This document shows, piece by piece, positions 24,076-31,787 of a DNA stretch of 54,015 bases. Origin of the DNA: Bradyrhizobium sp. (GTDB taxonomy: Bacteria; Pseudomonadota; Alphaproteobacteria; Rhizobiales; Xanthobacteraceae); NCBI RefSeq assembly GCF_027307225.1, contig NZ_DAHUXJ010000121.1, forward strand, positions 1 to 54,015, in the 5' to 3' direction. Positions within the stretch are counted from its first letter, which is position 1, and each line of letters begins with the position of its first letter. The notes beneath the pieces were generated by a model. The model was not told where the DNA came from. It ran no database searches and was given only the letters and a program-made list of their open reading frames with translations. The position numbers and the translations under genes are program-made.

Positions 24076-26448
24076 ATGAGCTTATTGCAGGCGCGAAGCC
24101 GGAGCGACCGGCGGGCGAAGACAGGCGTTCTGAGCCTCGCCGCGCTGTTGTTTTTATCCGTACCGGCCTTCGCCGACGACATGAAGCCAGCCGCAACCGA
24201 CAACAAGCCGAACGCGACCATCGTCGTCGAAGGCAACAAGCGCGTCGAAGCCGCCACCGTGCGCTCGTATTTCCGTAGCGACGCCAACGGCCGCTACGAC
24301 GAAGCCGCGCGCGATGCGGGCCTGAAGGCGCTGATCGAGACCCGCCTGTTCGACAGGGTTTCCGTCGATCGGTCCGGCGAAAAACTGATCGTGCATCTGC
24401 ACGAGGCGCCGATCCTGGGCAAGGTCGCATTCGAGGGCAACAAGCGCGTCAAGGACACGGATCTGACGCCGGTCATCGAATCCAAGCCGCGCGGCAGCCT
24501 GCAACCCGCCGTCGTGCAATCCGACGTCAACAAGATCGTCGAGGCCTACAAGCATCTCGGCCGCGACGACGTCAGCGTGAAGCCCGTCACCATCGATCGC
24601 GGCAACGACCGCGTCGACCTCGTGTTCGAGGTGACTGAAGGCGCCAAGACGCCGGTCAAAGAGATCAACTTCGTCGGCAACACCGCCTTCGGCAAGCGGC
24701 AGCTCCGCGCCGTGATCAAGACGTCGCAGAACAACTTTCTGAGTTTCATCACCGGCGGCGACGTCTACGATCCGGATATCGTCAACAACGATCGCGAGCT
24801 CCTGCGCAAGTACTACCGCAGCAAGGGCTATGCCGATGCCGAGGTGCCGGCCGTCAAGGCCGAGTACGATCCGGCCGCCAAGGGCTTTGCCCTGACCTAT
24901 ACGATCGAGGAAGGCCAGGCCTATCGCTTCGGCGACGTCTCGGTCGATTCCCATATCGAGGGTCTCGATGCCCGGAAATTGCGTCGCCTGCTCACGGTGC
25001 AGTCGGGCGCGACCTTCGATGGTTCGGCGCTCGACCGCAACAACGAGAAGATCTCGACCGAGCTCGCCAAACTCGGCTATCCCTTCTCGCGCGTGCAGGC
25101 GCGCACGACGCGCAATGGGGACGGCAAACGGATCGACATTGCGTTTACCATCGATCAGGGGCCGCGCGCCTATATCGAGCGTCTCGACATTCACGGCAAT
25201 ATCAAAACCCGCGATTACGTGATCCGCCGCGAATTCGATGTCCGCGAAGGCGACGCCTTCAACAAGGGATTGATCGACCGGGCCGAGCGGCGGCTGAAGA
25301 ACCTCGATTACTTCAAGACCGTGAAAATCACGACCAGACAAGGCTCGACGCCGGACCGTGTCATTCTCGATGTCGACTTGCAGGAAAAGGACACCGGAGA
25401 TTTCAGCATCGCCGGCGGCTATTCGACCACCGACGGCTGGCTTGCCGAACTCAAGCTCGGCGACAGGAATTTTGGCGGCACGGGGCTCGCGCTCAACTCC
25501 GCCTTCTCCTACGGCCAGTATGGCCGCGGCTTCGATGTATCAGCTACCGATCCCGGCTTCTTCGGCAACCGCGCTTCGGCCGGCATCGACCTCTCCGCGA
25601 AACAGACGGACTTCAGCCCCTACCAGTCCTACGGCACGCTGAATTACGGCGCGACCATGCTGGTCGGCACGCCAATCTCCGAAGAGCTCGGCATGCAGTT
25701 CCGCTATTCGATCGCACGCCAGGACGTCACCCTCGATCCCGCTTCGCTCGCCGTACCGCCCTCGATCGTGGTGCAGCAGGCGGCCGCGAGCGGCCCGCAA
25801 TGGGTCTCGTCCGTGGGCGATACCGCGACCTATTCGACGGTCGACAATCCGAAGGCGCCGACGGATGGATTCACTTCGCAGCTTCGGCAAGACCTCGCCG
25901 GGCTTGGCGGCGACGTACGCTTCCTGCGCACGACCGAAGACTTCCACTATTATCACGCGCTCAATGACGACGTCGTCGCGCTCGCCCGCGCGCAAGGCGG
26001 CTACATCACCGGCTGGGGCGGCAGCCAGGTGCCGCTGATCGACAACTTCTTCGGCGGACCGTCGCTGGTGCGCGGCTTTGCGCCCAATGGATTCGGGCCG
26101 CGCGATCTCACGCCCGGCACCACCATGGATAATGTCGGCGGCAGCATGTACTGGGCGACATCAGCCGAGTTGCAGAGCAACGTTCCCGGCCTGCCGTCGG
26201 AGTACGGATTGAAGGCGATTGCGTTTGTCGATTCCGGCAGCGTGTTTCGCTATAGCGGGCCGACGACGTTTCCCGGCTCGACGCAATCGCTGCAACTCGC
26301 CAATGCCAACGTGGTGCGTTCTTCCGTTGGCGTCGGCATGACCTGGGCCTCGCCCTTCGGCCCGCTCAACGTCACTTATGCCGTGCCGATCACCAAGGCG
26401 TCCTACGACGTGATGCAGCCGCTCGGCTTCACGGCCTCGCCGTTTTGA
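24076..26448 (+). CDS. BamA/Omp85-family outer membrane assembly protein (stand-alone paralogue)
   Basis: A 790-residue Omp85 protein. A signal peptide ends near AFADD (about 35). Five POTRA-type repeats follow (about 45-395), for example IVVEGNKRVEAATVRSYF, VKEINFVGNTAFGKRQL and IERLDIHGNIKTRDYVIRREF. The 16-strand barrel occupies 420-790, with the lid-lock motif LVRGF near 665 and a C-terminal phenylalanine recognised by the Bam machinery. The primary bamA of alphaproteobacteria sits beside rseP and lpxD; this copy does not, so it is probably a second paralogue specialised for some outer membrane proteins. Confidence 0.9.
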   Translation: MSLLQARSRSDRRAKTGVLSLAALLFLSVPAFADDMKPAATDNKPNATIVVEGNKRVEAATVRSYFRSDANGRYDEAARDAGLKALIETRLFDRVSVDRSGEKLIVHLHEAPILGKVAFEGNKRVKDTDLTPVIESKPRGSLQPAVVQSDVNKIVEAYKHLGRDDVSVKPVTIDRGNDRVDLVFEVTEGAKTPVKEINFVGNTAFGKRQLRAVIKTSQNNFLSFITGGDVYDPDIVNNDRELLRKYYRSKGYADAEVPAVKAEYDPAAKGFALTYTIEEGQAYRFGDVSVDSHIEGLDARKLRRLLTVQSGATFDGSALDRNNEKISTELAKLGYPFSRVQARTTRNGDGKRIDIAFTIDQGPRAYIERLDIHGNIKTRDYVIRREFDVREGDAFNKGLIDRAERRLKNLDYFKTVKITTRQGSTPDRVILDVDLQEKDTGDFSIAGGYSTTDGWLAELKLGDRNFGGTGLALNSAFSYGQYGRGFDVSATDPGFFGNRASAGIDLSAKQTDFSPYQSYGTLNYGATMLVGTPISEELGMQFRYSIARQDVTLDPASLAVPPSIVVQQAAASGPQWVSSVGDTATYSTVDNPKAPTDGFTSQLRQDLAGLGGDVRFLRTTEDFHYYHALNDDVVALARAQGGYITGWGGSQVPLIDNFFGGPSLVRGFAPNGFGPRDLTPGTTMDNVGGSMYWATSAELQSNVPGLPSEYGLKAIAFVDSGSVFRYSGPTTFPGSTQSLQLANANVVRSSVGVGMTWASPFGPLNVTYAVPITKASYDVMQPLGFTASPF

Positions 26449-26474
26449 TAACCTTCGTTTCGTAGAGCACTTCA

Positions 26475-26506
26475 TCTCTCCCGCAAGCGGCGCTTGCGGG
26501 GAGAGG
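26475..26506. terminator. Inverted repeat, possible terminator after the BamA-like gene
   Basis: CTCTCCCGCAAGC and GCTTGCGGGGAGAG flank a 3-nt loop, with one bulged G. It lies about 25 bp past the stop of the BamA-like gene. There is no T run, so it may instead be one of the dispersed CTCTCCCCGC repeats. Confidence 0.5.
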
Positions 26507-26656
26507 CGAGGGGAAGGCTACGCCAAGGAGCGGACAAGAACGCGCAACACCAGCAACTCCGCGCAAAACAGGTGGCATTGGCTGTGAATGATGCTAGGAA
26601 CTCACATCCCGCCGCTTGGCCCGAAACCGGAGCCAGCGACAGACCCGGAGGAGCCG

Positions 26657-26926
26657 GTGAAGAAGCTTTTCTTGATCGCGGCGCTTGGCTCGTTGCTGGC
26701 CGCATGCTCGGTCGCAGAAACCACGCACCAGGCGAACGCCGACCTCGTGCCGCGAGATCCTCCGTTCGCCAAAGGCAACGCAAGCAACGACACCTTCCAT
26801 CTGCCAGGCCAGGCGCCGACCGCAAATGCTTCCAATTCGGCGCCGATCCCGCCGCGTGACCCGCCTTACGCAAAAGGTAACGCGAGCAACGACACCTTCC
26901 ATTCGCCCAGCGGTAGCGTGAACTAG
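26657..26926 (+). CDS. Small lipoprotein with duplicated 17-residue motif
   Basis: An 89-residue protein starting at a GTG preceded by CGGAGGAG. MKKLFLIAALGSLLAAC is a lipoprotein signal with lipobox LAAC (Cys17). The mature part contains PRDPPFAKGNASNDTFH and, after an Ala/Asn/Pro spacer, PRDPPYAKGNASNDTFH. These are exported repeats coded by 51-bp DNA repeats at 26750-26800 and 26852-26902. Function unknown. The ORF is open upstream to 26588, but that part does not begin with a signal sequence. Confidence 0.72.
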   Translation: MKKLFLIAALGSLLAACSVAETTHQANADLVPRDPPFAKGNASNDTFHLPGQAPTANASNSAPIPPRDPPYAKGNASNDTFHSPSGSVN

Positions 26927-27202
26927 TACCTCGTCACAGTGGTTTTGACCGGTCGAGGGTGGAATTTCCAAGCCTGCAACATGCGCTACCGACGAAGTCA
27001 TGGTGAGCGCAACCTGCATCGTGAAAGCCGGAGACATTGCGCAGACGCCGCGGACGATCGGCAACAACGCAGCCAGTTGCGATTCCAAGCCGGGCGAGAG
27101 CGAGCCGCCGCTAGCCGTCATTATCTGCACCAAACCGCAATAGCGCTGAACGGCTTCGCACGGGACGATGCTTCGCATTGCGAGACGCGATGCGATGTAA
27201 TG

Positions 27203-27370
27203 CTAGTGGTCCGATTCTAACATTCGCATCCCTTCTCAGCGTGCACTTTTGCGAATGTTAGAATCAAAGGACCACTACCAAATATATGATTCTAGTGGAG
27301 CTTAGGATTTGACATTCGCTTTGCGAATTCGCGGCCGGGTGGGTCGCGAATGTCAAATCCACTCCACTAG
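27203..27370 (-). repeat. Two-hairpin CTAG unit, G subfamily (Y 27203-27278, X 27292-27370), reverse
   Basis: Y pairs GTGGTCC/GGACCAC and GATTCTAACATTCGCA/GCGAATGTTAGAATC with an AAA right-arm bulge; its right end is CTAC instead of CTAG. The linker CAAATATATGATT (27279-27291) is the exact reverse complement of the consensus. X pairs GTGGAG/CTCCAC and GGATTTGACATTCGC/GCGAATGTCAAATCC with a CTTA left-arm bulge. Its right CTAG (27367-27370) is shared with the next unit. Confidence 0.93.
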
Positions 27371-27666
27371 TGTGGCGACACTGACGTTCCTTTCAGTTTC
27401 GCAAAGCCACACTAGAATCATATATTTGCTAGTGCGGCGAATTTGAAGTTCCTATCAGTTTCGAGGTGAGTTCGTTATGGGAACTTCAAATTCAAAGCCG
27501 CACTAGAAACAATAAGTTGCTAGAGCTCCTTTGATTCCGAAGTTCGCATCGGTGCGGCCGCAATAGCTTGCGAACTTCGGAATCGGAGCTCTAGTGTCCC
27601 CTCGGTTCTGACATTCGTAAAAGTGTTCGCCGAGATACGATACGAATATCAGAACCAGGACACTAG
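27367..27666 (+). repeat. Two-hairpin CTAG unit, T subfamily, interrupted by a nested C-subfamily unit
   Basis: X (27367-27415) begins GTGTGGCGACACTGACGTTCC and ends AAAGCCACAC, but has lost its inner right arm (49 bp instead of about 78). The linker AATCATATATTTG is at 27416-27428. The expected T-subfamily Y (GTGTCC...GGACAC) appears only at 27591-27666. Removing 27429-27590 rejoins linker, CTAG and Y exactly. Confidence 0.9.
27429..27594 (+). repeat. Two-hairpin CTAG unit, C subfamily (X 27429-27506, Y 27520-27594), nested insertion
   Basis: A complete 166-bp unit. X has GTGCGGC/GCCGCAC, GAATTTGAAGTTCC/GGAACTTCAAATTC and an AAA right bulge. The linker AAACAATAAGTTG is at 27507-27519. Y has GAGCTCC/GGAGCTC, GATTCCGAAGTTCG/CGAACTTCGGAATC and a TTT left bulge. 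CTAG flanks both sides, and its right CTAG is shared with the Y hairpin of the host unit. Confidence 0.92.
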
Positions 27667-27764
27667 TTCCGCGCGTGGAACCGGTTTCATTTTCAGCAAC
27701 GACTGCGCGAAACCACTCCGACTTTTCCGCATTAACATAAGTTAGAAAATGGGAGGAGCCGACC

Positions 27765-28133
27765 ATGGGACAATCAAAGCCGTTTCGCCCGATCGCCCTG
27801 GTCGTCGAGGACGACCCGATCCAGCGTGAGATGATCGCGCTGCTGCTGGAGGAAACCAACTATGACGTCATTCAATGCGAGGATGCGGAAACGGCCGAAC
27901 TCGCGTTGAAGAACCGCCACCCGGCGCTTCTCGTCACCGACGTCTCGCTGGTCGGCGAGATGACCGGCCTCGACCTCGTCGAGTGCGCGCGCAGGGTCAA
28001 TCCGTCGCTTCGCGTCATCGTGATGTCCGGACAGCCGCCGGCGCATGCGTTGCCGGATGGCGTGACCTTCTTCGCCAAGCCGTTTTACCCGGTCGAACTG
28101 ATCCGCGAGGTCAGCCCCGGCCGCAGGCATTGA
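27765..28133 (+). CDS. Single-domain response regulator (CheY-like receiver)
   Basis: A 122-residue receiver domain with no output domain. It has the acidic pair in VVEDDPIQREM, the phospho-acceptor aspartate in LLVTDVSL near residue 59, the conserved Ser in VIVMSGQP, and the lysine in FFAKPFYP. Such stand-alone receivers shuttle phosphoryl groups or bind a partner; no histidine kinase is adjacent. GGGAGGAG precedes the ATG. The 460-bp hairpin array ends 99 bp upstream. Confidence 0.93.
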   Translation: MGQSKPFRPIALVVEDDPIQREMIALLLEETNYDVIQCEDAETAELALKNRHPALLVTDVSLVGEMTGLDLVECARRVNPSLRVIVMSGQPPAHALPDGVTFFAKPFYPVELIREVSPGRRH

Positions 28134-28188
28134 GCGATCACCTTCTTGGAGCTTGCGGCTGCCTTCTTGGAGCTCAGATCTCCCTTTT

Positions 28189-28347
28189 CACCTCTCCCCG
28201 CTTTCGGGGAGCGTCGACGCGAGTGAAACGAGCATCGGGGTGGGGACGTTCGATCGAGATCGTCTCGAAGAGATCTGTGGCAGCAGGCGCCCCCACCCGA
28301 CCGGCCTTCGGCCGGCCACCCTCCCCACGCGTTCCGCGGGGGAGGGA
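28189..28347. repeat. Dispersed CTCTCCCCGC/GTGGGGA intergenic repeat
   Basis: Runs from CACCTCTCCCCGCTTTCGGGG to GCGTTCCGCGGGGGAGGGA and includes a GGCCGGCCTTCGGCCGG-like hairpin in the middle and the GCGAGTGAAACGAG string also found in the 22652 and 44963 repeats. Related short forms lie at 26475 and 34448. It lies between convergent genes and may serve as a bidirectional terminator. Confidence 0.65.
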
Positions 28348-28357
28348 CAGAAACTTG

Positions 28358-28972
28358 TCAATTCTTGGTGCGGGTCGCCGAGGCAAACGCGTCCTTCACG
28401 GCGCTCGACAGTTTTGACAGCGTGCAGGCCAGCGAATCTTCGGCACAGTGCACCCTTCCCCGCTGTTCGGCGAGGCGCCGCGGCACCGGCAGCGGCACGT
28501 TGGCGGCGGCCGGCGCGAGCGACAGCGGCCCAGCCGCGCCCTGACGCGCGCTCTCGAGATCGGCGCGCAGCTTGACATCCTGCTCCCTGGCGAGCGCCGC
28601 CGAGACCGCCTCGCGCCGCTGCCCCTCGAGATAGGTGAGATAATCGCGATCGATCTTCTTGCGCTCTTCCGCCGTCGGATTCGGACCGGCGATGTCGAAC
28701 TTCTTGTCCTGCATGAAGTCGTAATAGGTATAGCCGGAGCCGTCGGCCTTGCGCCGGCCGGCAAAGCGCGCGCCGCAGCCGGTAAGCCCGCCGTTGAGCT
28801 CCTCGCCCTGCGCGCCTTGCGCCTGCATCCGCCCGACGCAGTCTTCGTAGTCGCGGGCGTAGTCCGGCGACGACGCGCCGCCGAATTCAAGCCACACAAA
28901 GGCCAGCGCAACGGCGGCGGACGCGGCGACCGCAAGCAACCACGCTGCTACGCTATTCCCGAAATGAAACAT
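28358..28972 (-). CDS. Membrane-anchored hypothetical protein
   Basis: A 204-residue protein with one N-terminal transmembrane segment (VAAWLLAVAASAAVALAFVWLEF) and a hydrophilic remainder. Cysteines occur in DYEDCVGRM, GLTGCGARF, VHCAEDSLACTL and could form disulfides if the tail is periplasmic. A predicted coiled coil spans TAEERKKIDRDYLTYLEGQRREAVSAALAREQ. No family recognised. An ATG at 28972 and a TTG at 28981 are both possible starts. Confidence 0.7.
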   Translation of the reverse strand: MFHFGNSVAAWLLAVAASAAVALAFVWLEFGGASSPDYARDYEDCVGRMQAQGAQGEELNGGLTGCGARFAGRRKADGSGYTYYDFMQDKKFDIAGPNPTAEERKKIDRDYLTYLEGQRREAVSAALAREQDVKLRADLESARQGAAGPLSLAPAAANVPLPVPRRLAEQRGRVHCAEDSLACTLSKLSSAVKDAFASATRTKN

Positions 28973-29379
28973 TCCCCGCAATTCCCCTTTAGTCCCGCCG
29001 TTCCGAAATCCCCAAAGCAGCTGAGAAGGCAGCAGAGAAAGCAGTTGAGAAGGCCGCTGGCAAGCCAGCCAACGCGGCGAATGCTGCCAGGGACCTCGAG
29101 CCGAAAGCGGTACTAAAACCCCATCATTCTCCAGCGCCCGTGACGTCCTGAGTTCGGCTCCCCGGCGGCGAACTCGCGGCCAGACCGATAGGAACTTCAG
29201 ATTCGCCGCACTAGTCCCGATTCGCTGACTAGGCGGCGCGATTGCGGGTTTTTGCAGGCAAGAACAGGATCATGTTGCAGCGCGGCCACAACTGCGGGTT
29301 ATTTGCCACGCGCATGTTCTTGCCACTTTTGCGCAGCGATCGCGGAGCACAATATCGCTGTCACGCAGAAGGTGTGGTT
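28973..29379. other. Intergenic stretch with a remnant hairpin arm
   Basis: About 400 bp. The only recognised element is the solo repeat arm at 29187-29214. The stretch just upstream of 29380 could hold the promoter of the small membrane peptide. No other gene is convincing. Confidence 0.4.
29187..29214. repeat. Solo arm of a C-subfamily X hairpin (remnant)
   Basis: GATAGGAACTTCAGATTCGC followed by CGCACTAG corresponds to one arm of the C-subfamily X hairpins at 16486 and 27429 (reverse complement of CTAGTGCGGCGAATTTGAAG with one change). The opposite arm is absent, so this is a deletion remnant. Confidence 0.7.
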
Positions 29380-29481
29380 ATGCCTGTTACCAAAGCTCTC
29401 GCAACGCTTGCTTCAGTCACCGCCGTCGCGTGCGGCCTGTTCGCCTTCAGCTGGGTTGGCCTCGCGCTGCTCGGCTTCTGA
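29380..29481 (+). CDS. Small single-helix membrane peptide (33 residues)
   Basis: Begins MPVTKALATLASVTAVACG and continues as one hydrophobic helix (LFAFSWVGLALLGF). GAAGG lies 7-8 bp before the ATG. The hydrophobic composition is unlike noise in this GC-rich DNA, but so short a frame remains uncertain. Confidence 0.4.
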   Translation: MPVTKALATLASVTAVACGLFAFSWVGLALLGF

Positions 29482-29591
29482 GAGACGCCGATCGGACGTT
29501 CTAAGTCGACGGCCTCTACTGCTCTCGCCTTGGTTGAAAGCGCCGTTCCGAAACGGCCAATTCGCGAAGGCTCACCGCTCACGAAAGCCAG

Positions 29592-29864
29592 TTAGAACGC
29601 TACGCCGATCCGGATGCCGCGCCGCCAGACCAGGCGGCTTTTCTTTTTCACGCCGCCGTGCAGCACCTCGAAGCGATCCGGCAGCTGCACCATCGGAAAG
29701 ATCTCAAGGCACGCCCCGCCCCGCGAATAGTCGATCAGCCGGCAGGTGATCACCGGCTGCTTTGCGCCCACGATGATCTGCGCCTGGGCCGCGATCGCGG
29801 TGCTGGGCCGAACGCGCTGATAAAGGCGCTGCGGTTTGGGTTCGGGCGTCATCATGCCACACAT
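29592..29864 (-). CDS. PilZ-domain protein
   Basis: A 90-residue minimal PilZ domain. LYQRVRPSTAI gives the arginine-rich start and LIDYSRGGACLE the D/NxSxxG motif, followed by LPDRFEVLHG and SRLVWRRGIRIGVAF. It probably senses c-di-GMP or is a degenerate relative. A GGAG lies just before the first ATG (29864), and ATGs at residues 4 and 5 are alternatives. It is the second PilZ protein in the window. Confidence 0.85.
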   Translation of the reverse strand: MCGMMTPEPKPQRLYQRVRPSTAIAAQAQIIVGAKQPVITCRLIDYSRGGACLEIFPMVQLPDRFEVLHGGVKKKSRLVWRRGIRIGVAF

Positions 29865-30090
29865 GCTCCGCCATCCCAGGTTACGGTATCCTTAAGCGGC
29901 GCCGCGGACGGCGGCGACATCCTTAGCGAACGCAATTTGAATCAAAACGGATGGCGTACACGCCCCGCGGCGCTGCCTGCGAGACCCTGCATCGCACAAC
30001 ATTCTCGTTCAAGTTTTAGCGAAGGGTCCAAGGGGCTCTTAAGCGGCGGCGTGCAGACTGCACGAAAGACATATTCCTGCGGGGACGCTC

Positions 30091-30357
30091 ATGCTTGATG
30101 AAAAGATCAAGATCAAATGCACGAAATGCTCGCAGATGTTTCGCGAGCGCGCGCAGCGCGTGCGCAACGGATTCCAGACCAACTGCCCTCATTGCAACCG
30201 CCTGATCACCTTCGACGGCACTGCCGAGGATCGCAATGTCCGCAAGGCGCTTTTGAACGCCAAGGAGAAGCGGACCGAGATCGAGGCGAGCCGCCGCGCG
30301 GCTGCGGTCGCGGCCGAAGGCGCGCCTGTACCGGTGATGGATCGCAGCCAGTATTAG
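30091..30357 (+). CDS. Small zinc-ribbon protein
   Basis: An 88-residue protein. KCTKCSQMF and NCPHCNRLITF supply two CxxC knuckles (about residues 10-13 and 32-35), a rubredoxin-like zinc ribbon of the MJ0042 type. A charged helical tail (VRKALLNAKEKRTEIEASRRAAAV) follows. The stop codon TAG (30355-30357) is part of the TTAG that opens the adjacent repeat element, so an insertion probably set or altered the C terminus. Confidence 0.8.
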   Translation: MLDEKIKIKCTKCSQMFRERAQRVRNGFQTNCPHCNRLITFDGTAEDRNVRKALLNAKEKRTEIEASRRAAAVAAEGAPVPVMDRSQY

Positions 30358-30519
30358 TGGAGTGGTTTTGTCTCTGACGTTGCTTCGAAGAACCCGCGGC
30401 AATACCCAAAAGGAACGTCAGCCTCGCCACACCAGCCGCGGCCAGTGCCGCCTATTTGAAGTTCCTGCACCAAAAGCGGCGAATTCGATGGGGTGCGAAT
30501 TTCAAATCCACTCCACCGG
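30354..30519. repeat. Mosaic, degenerate two-hairpin element
   Basis: The first part (30354-30435) starts TTAGTGGAGTGG (G type) but has a T-type core, CTGACGTT...GGAACGTCAGCCTCGCCACACCAG, sharing the loop TTCGAAGAACCCGCGGC with the hairpin at 49302. The second part (30442-30519) starts CAGTGCCGCC and TTTGAAGTTCC (C type) but ends AATTTCAAATCCACTCCACC (G type). Linker and CTAG ends have decayed. It looks like recombination among subfamilies. Confidence 0.75.
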
Positions 30520-30596
30520 TATGCTGCCATGGCGCAGCCATCCCCGACAAGCGGGGAGGGTGACGGGGGGTGCGTAAAATCTGAAATGTTTCGGGG

Positions 30597-30621
30597 CGCG
30601 GCGCTTTTTGGGTGCGCCGCG
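30597..30621 (-). terminator. GC-rich hairpin downstream of trpS, weak terminator candidate
   Basis: CGCGGCGC and GCGCCGCG pair across an AT-containing loop, about 20 bp past the trpS stop. There is no clear T run on the minus strand. Confidence 0.35.
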
Positions 30622-30639
30622 GCATTTTGAAGGATGGAA

Positions 30640-31692
30640 CTAACGCTTTCGGATAAAGCCGACGATGTCCCGCGTCAGCTTCATGGTTTCATCGGCGATG
30701 GCCCGCGCCCGGTCGGCGCCATCGACCAGAACGGCGTCGACATAGCCGGGATCTGCCACCAGCCGCTTCATTTCGGATGCGATCGGCGACAGCTTTGTGA
30801 CGCAAAGCTCTACCAGCGAATTCTTGAAGTTGGAGAACTGCCCGCCGCCGAATTCGCGCAGCACGTCAGCCTTGTTGCGGCCCGATAGCGCGGCAAAGAT
30901 TCCGACCAGATTGTCGGCCTCGGGGCGGATCTCCAGGCCCTTTTCTTCCGACGGCAAAGGTTCGGGGTCGGTCTTGGCCTTGCGGACCTTCTGCGCGATC
31001 GTGTCGGCGTCGTCCGTCAGGTTGATCCGCGAGTAATCGGAGGGATCGGATTTCGACATCTTCTTGGTGCCATCGCGCAAGCTCATCACCCGTGTCGCCG
31101 GACCCGTGATCAAGGGCTCCGGCTGCGGGAAGAACAAGCCTTCATTGAAGCCGTGGCCGCGGATCGAATCGCCGAAGTCGTTATTGAACTTTTGCGCAAT
31201 ATCGCGCGACAATTCGAGGTGCTGCTTCTGGTCCTCGCCGACCGGAACATGCGTGGCGCGATAGAGCAGGATGTCCGCCGCCATCAGCACCGGATAGTCG
31301 TAGAGACCCACGGATGCGTTCTCGCGGTCCTTGCCGGCCTTTTCCTTGAACTGGGTCATGCGGCTCAGCCAGCCGACGCGGGCGACGCAGTTGAAGATCC
31401 AGGTGAGCTCGGTGTGGCCGCTGACCTGGCTCTGGTTGAACACGATGTGCTTTTTTGGATCGATGCCGGCGGCGATGAACGCCGCGGTCACTTCACGCGT
31501 GGTGCGCGCAAGCTGCGACGGACCGCCCCATACATCGACGCCTTGCGTGATCGCGTGCAGATCGACGACGCAATAGAGACAATTATAGGTCTCTTGCAAC
31601 TTCACGAAATTGACGATCGCGCCGAGGTAATTGCCGAGATGCAGATTACCGGTCGGCTGCACGCCTGAAAAAACCCGTTCAACATTCGCCAT
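30640..31692 (-). CDS. trpS: Tryptophanyl-tRNA synthetase
   Basis: A 350-residue class I synthetase that charges tRNA-Trp. The HIGH motif appears as [13 protein letters not shown] near residues 13-25 and KMSKS as [11 protein letters not shown] near 205. [16 protein letters not shown] and [18 protein letters not shown] are also typical. The ATG at 31692 (MANVERV) is preferred over the longer frame. It follows murJ by about 95 bp on the same strand, an order seen in Bradyrhizobium relatives. Confidence 0.97.
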   Translation of the reverse strand: MANVERVFSGVQPTGNLHLGNYLGAIVNFVKLQETYNCLYCVVDLHAITQGVDVWGGPSQLARTTREVTAAFIAAGIDPKKHIVFNQSQVSGHTELTWIFNCVARVGWLSRMTQFKEKAGKDRENASVGLYDYPVLMAADILLYRATHVPVGEDQKQHLELSRDIAQKFNNDFGDSIRGHGFNEGLFFPQPEPLITGPATRVMSLRDGTKKMSKSDPSDYSRINLTDDADTIAQKVRKAKTDPEPLPSEEKGLEIRPEADNLVGIFAALSGRNKADVLREFGGGQFSNFKNSLVELCVTKLSPIASEMKRLVADPGYVDAVLVDGADRARAIADETMKLTRDIVGFIRKR

Positions 31693-31787
31693 GGTCAGTT
31701 TCCGAGGGGCCTGGTATCGCGCCATTTATTACGTGGCATGGCGCTTTGCGCCGTCCATTGCCATGCAAGTCCGGCTTGCGCAAGCTT

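Noticed and set aside
26930..27202. Possible gene fragment after the small lipoprotein
   Set aside because: Short frames on both strands give no recognisable domain; left unannotated.
27203..27666. CRISPR array
   Set aside because: Repeats are long palindromes that differ from each other, the 13-nt AT-rich linkers are conserved rather than unique, and there are no cas genes.
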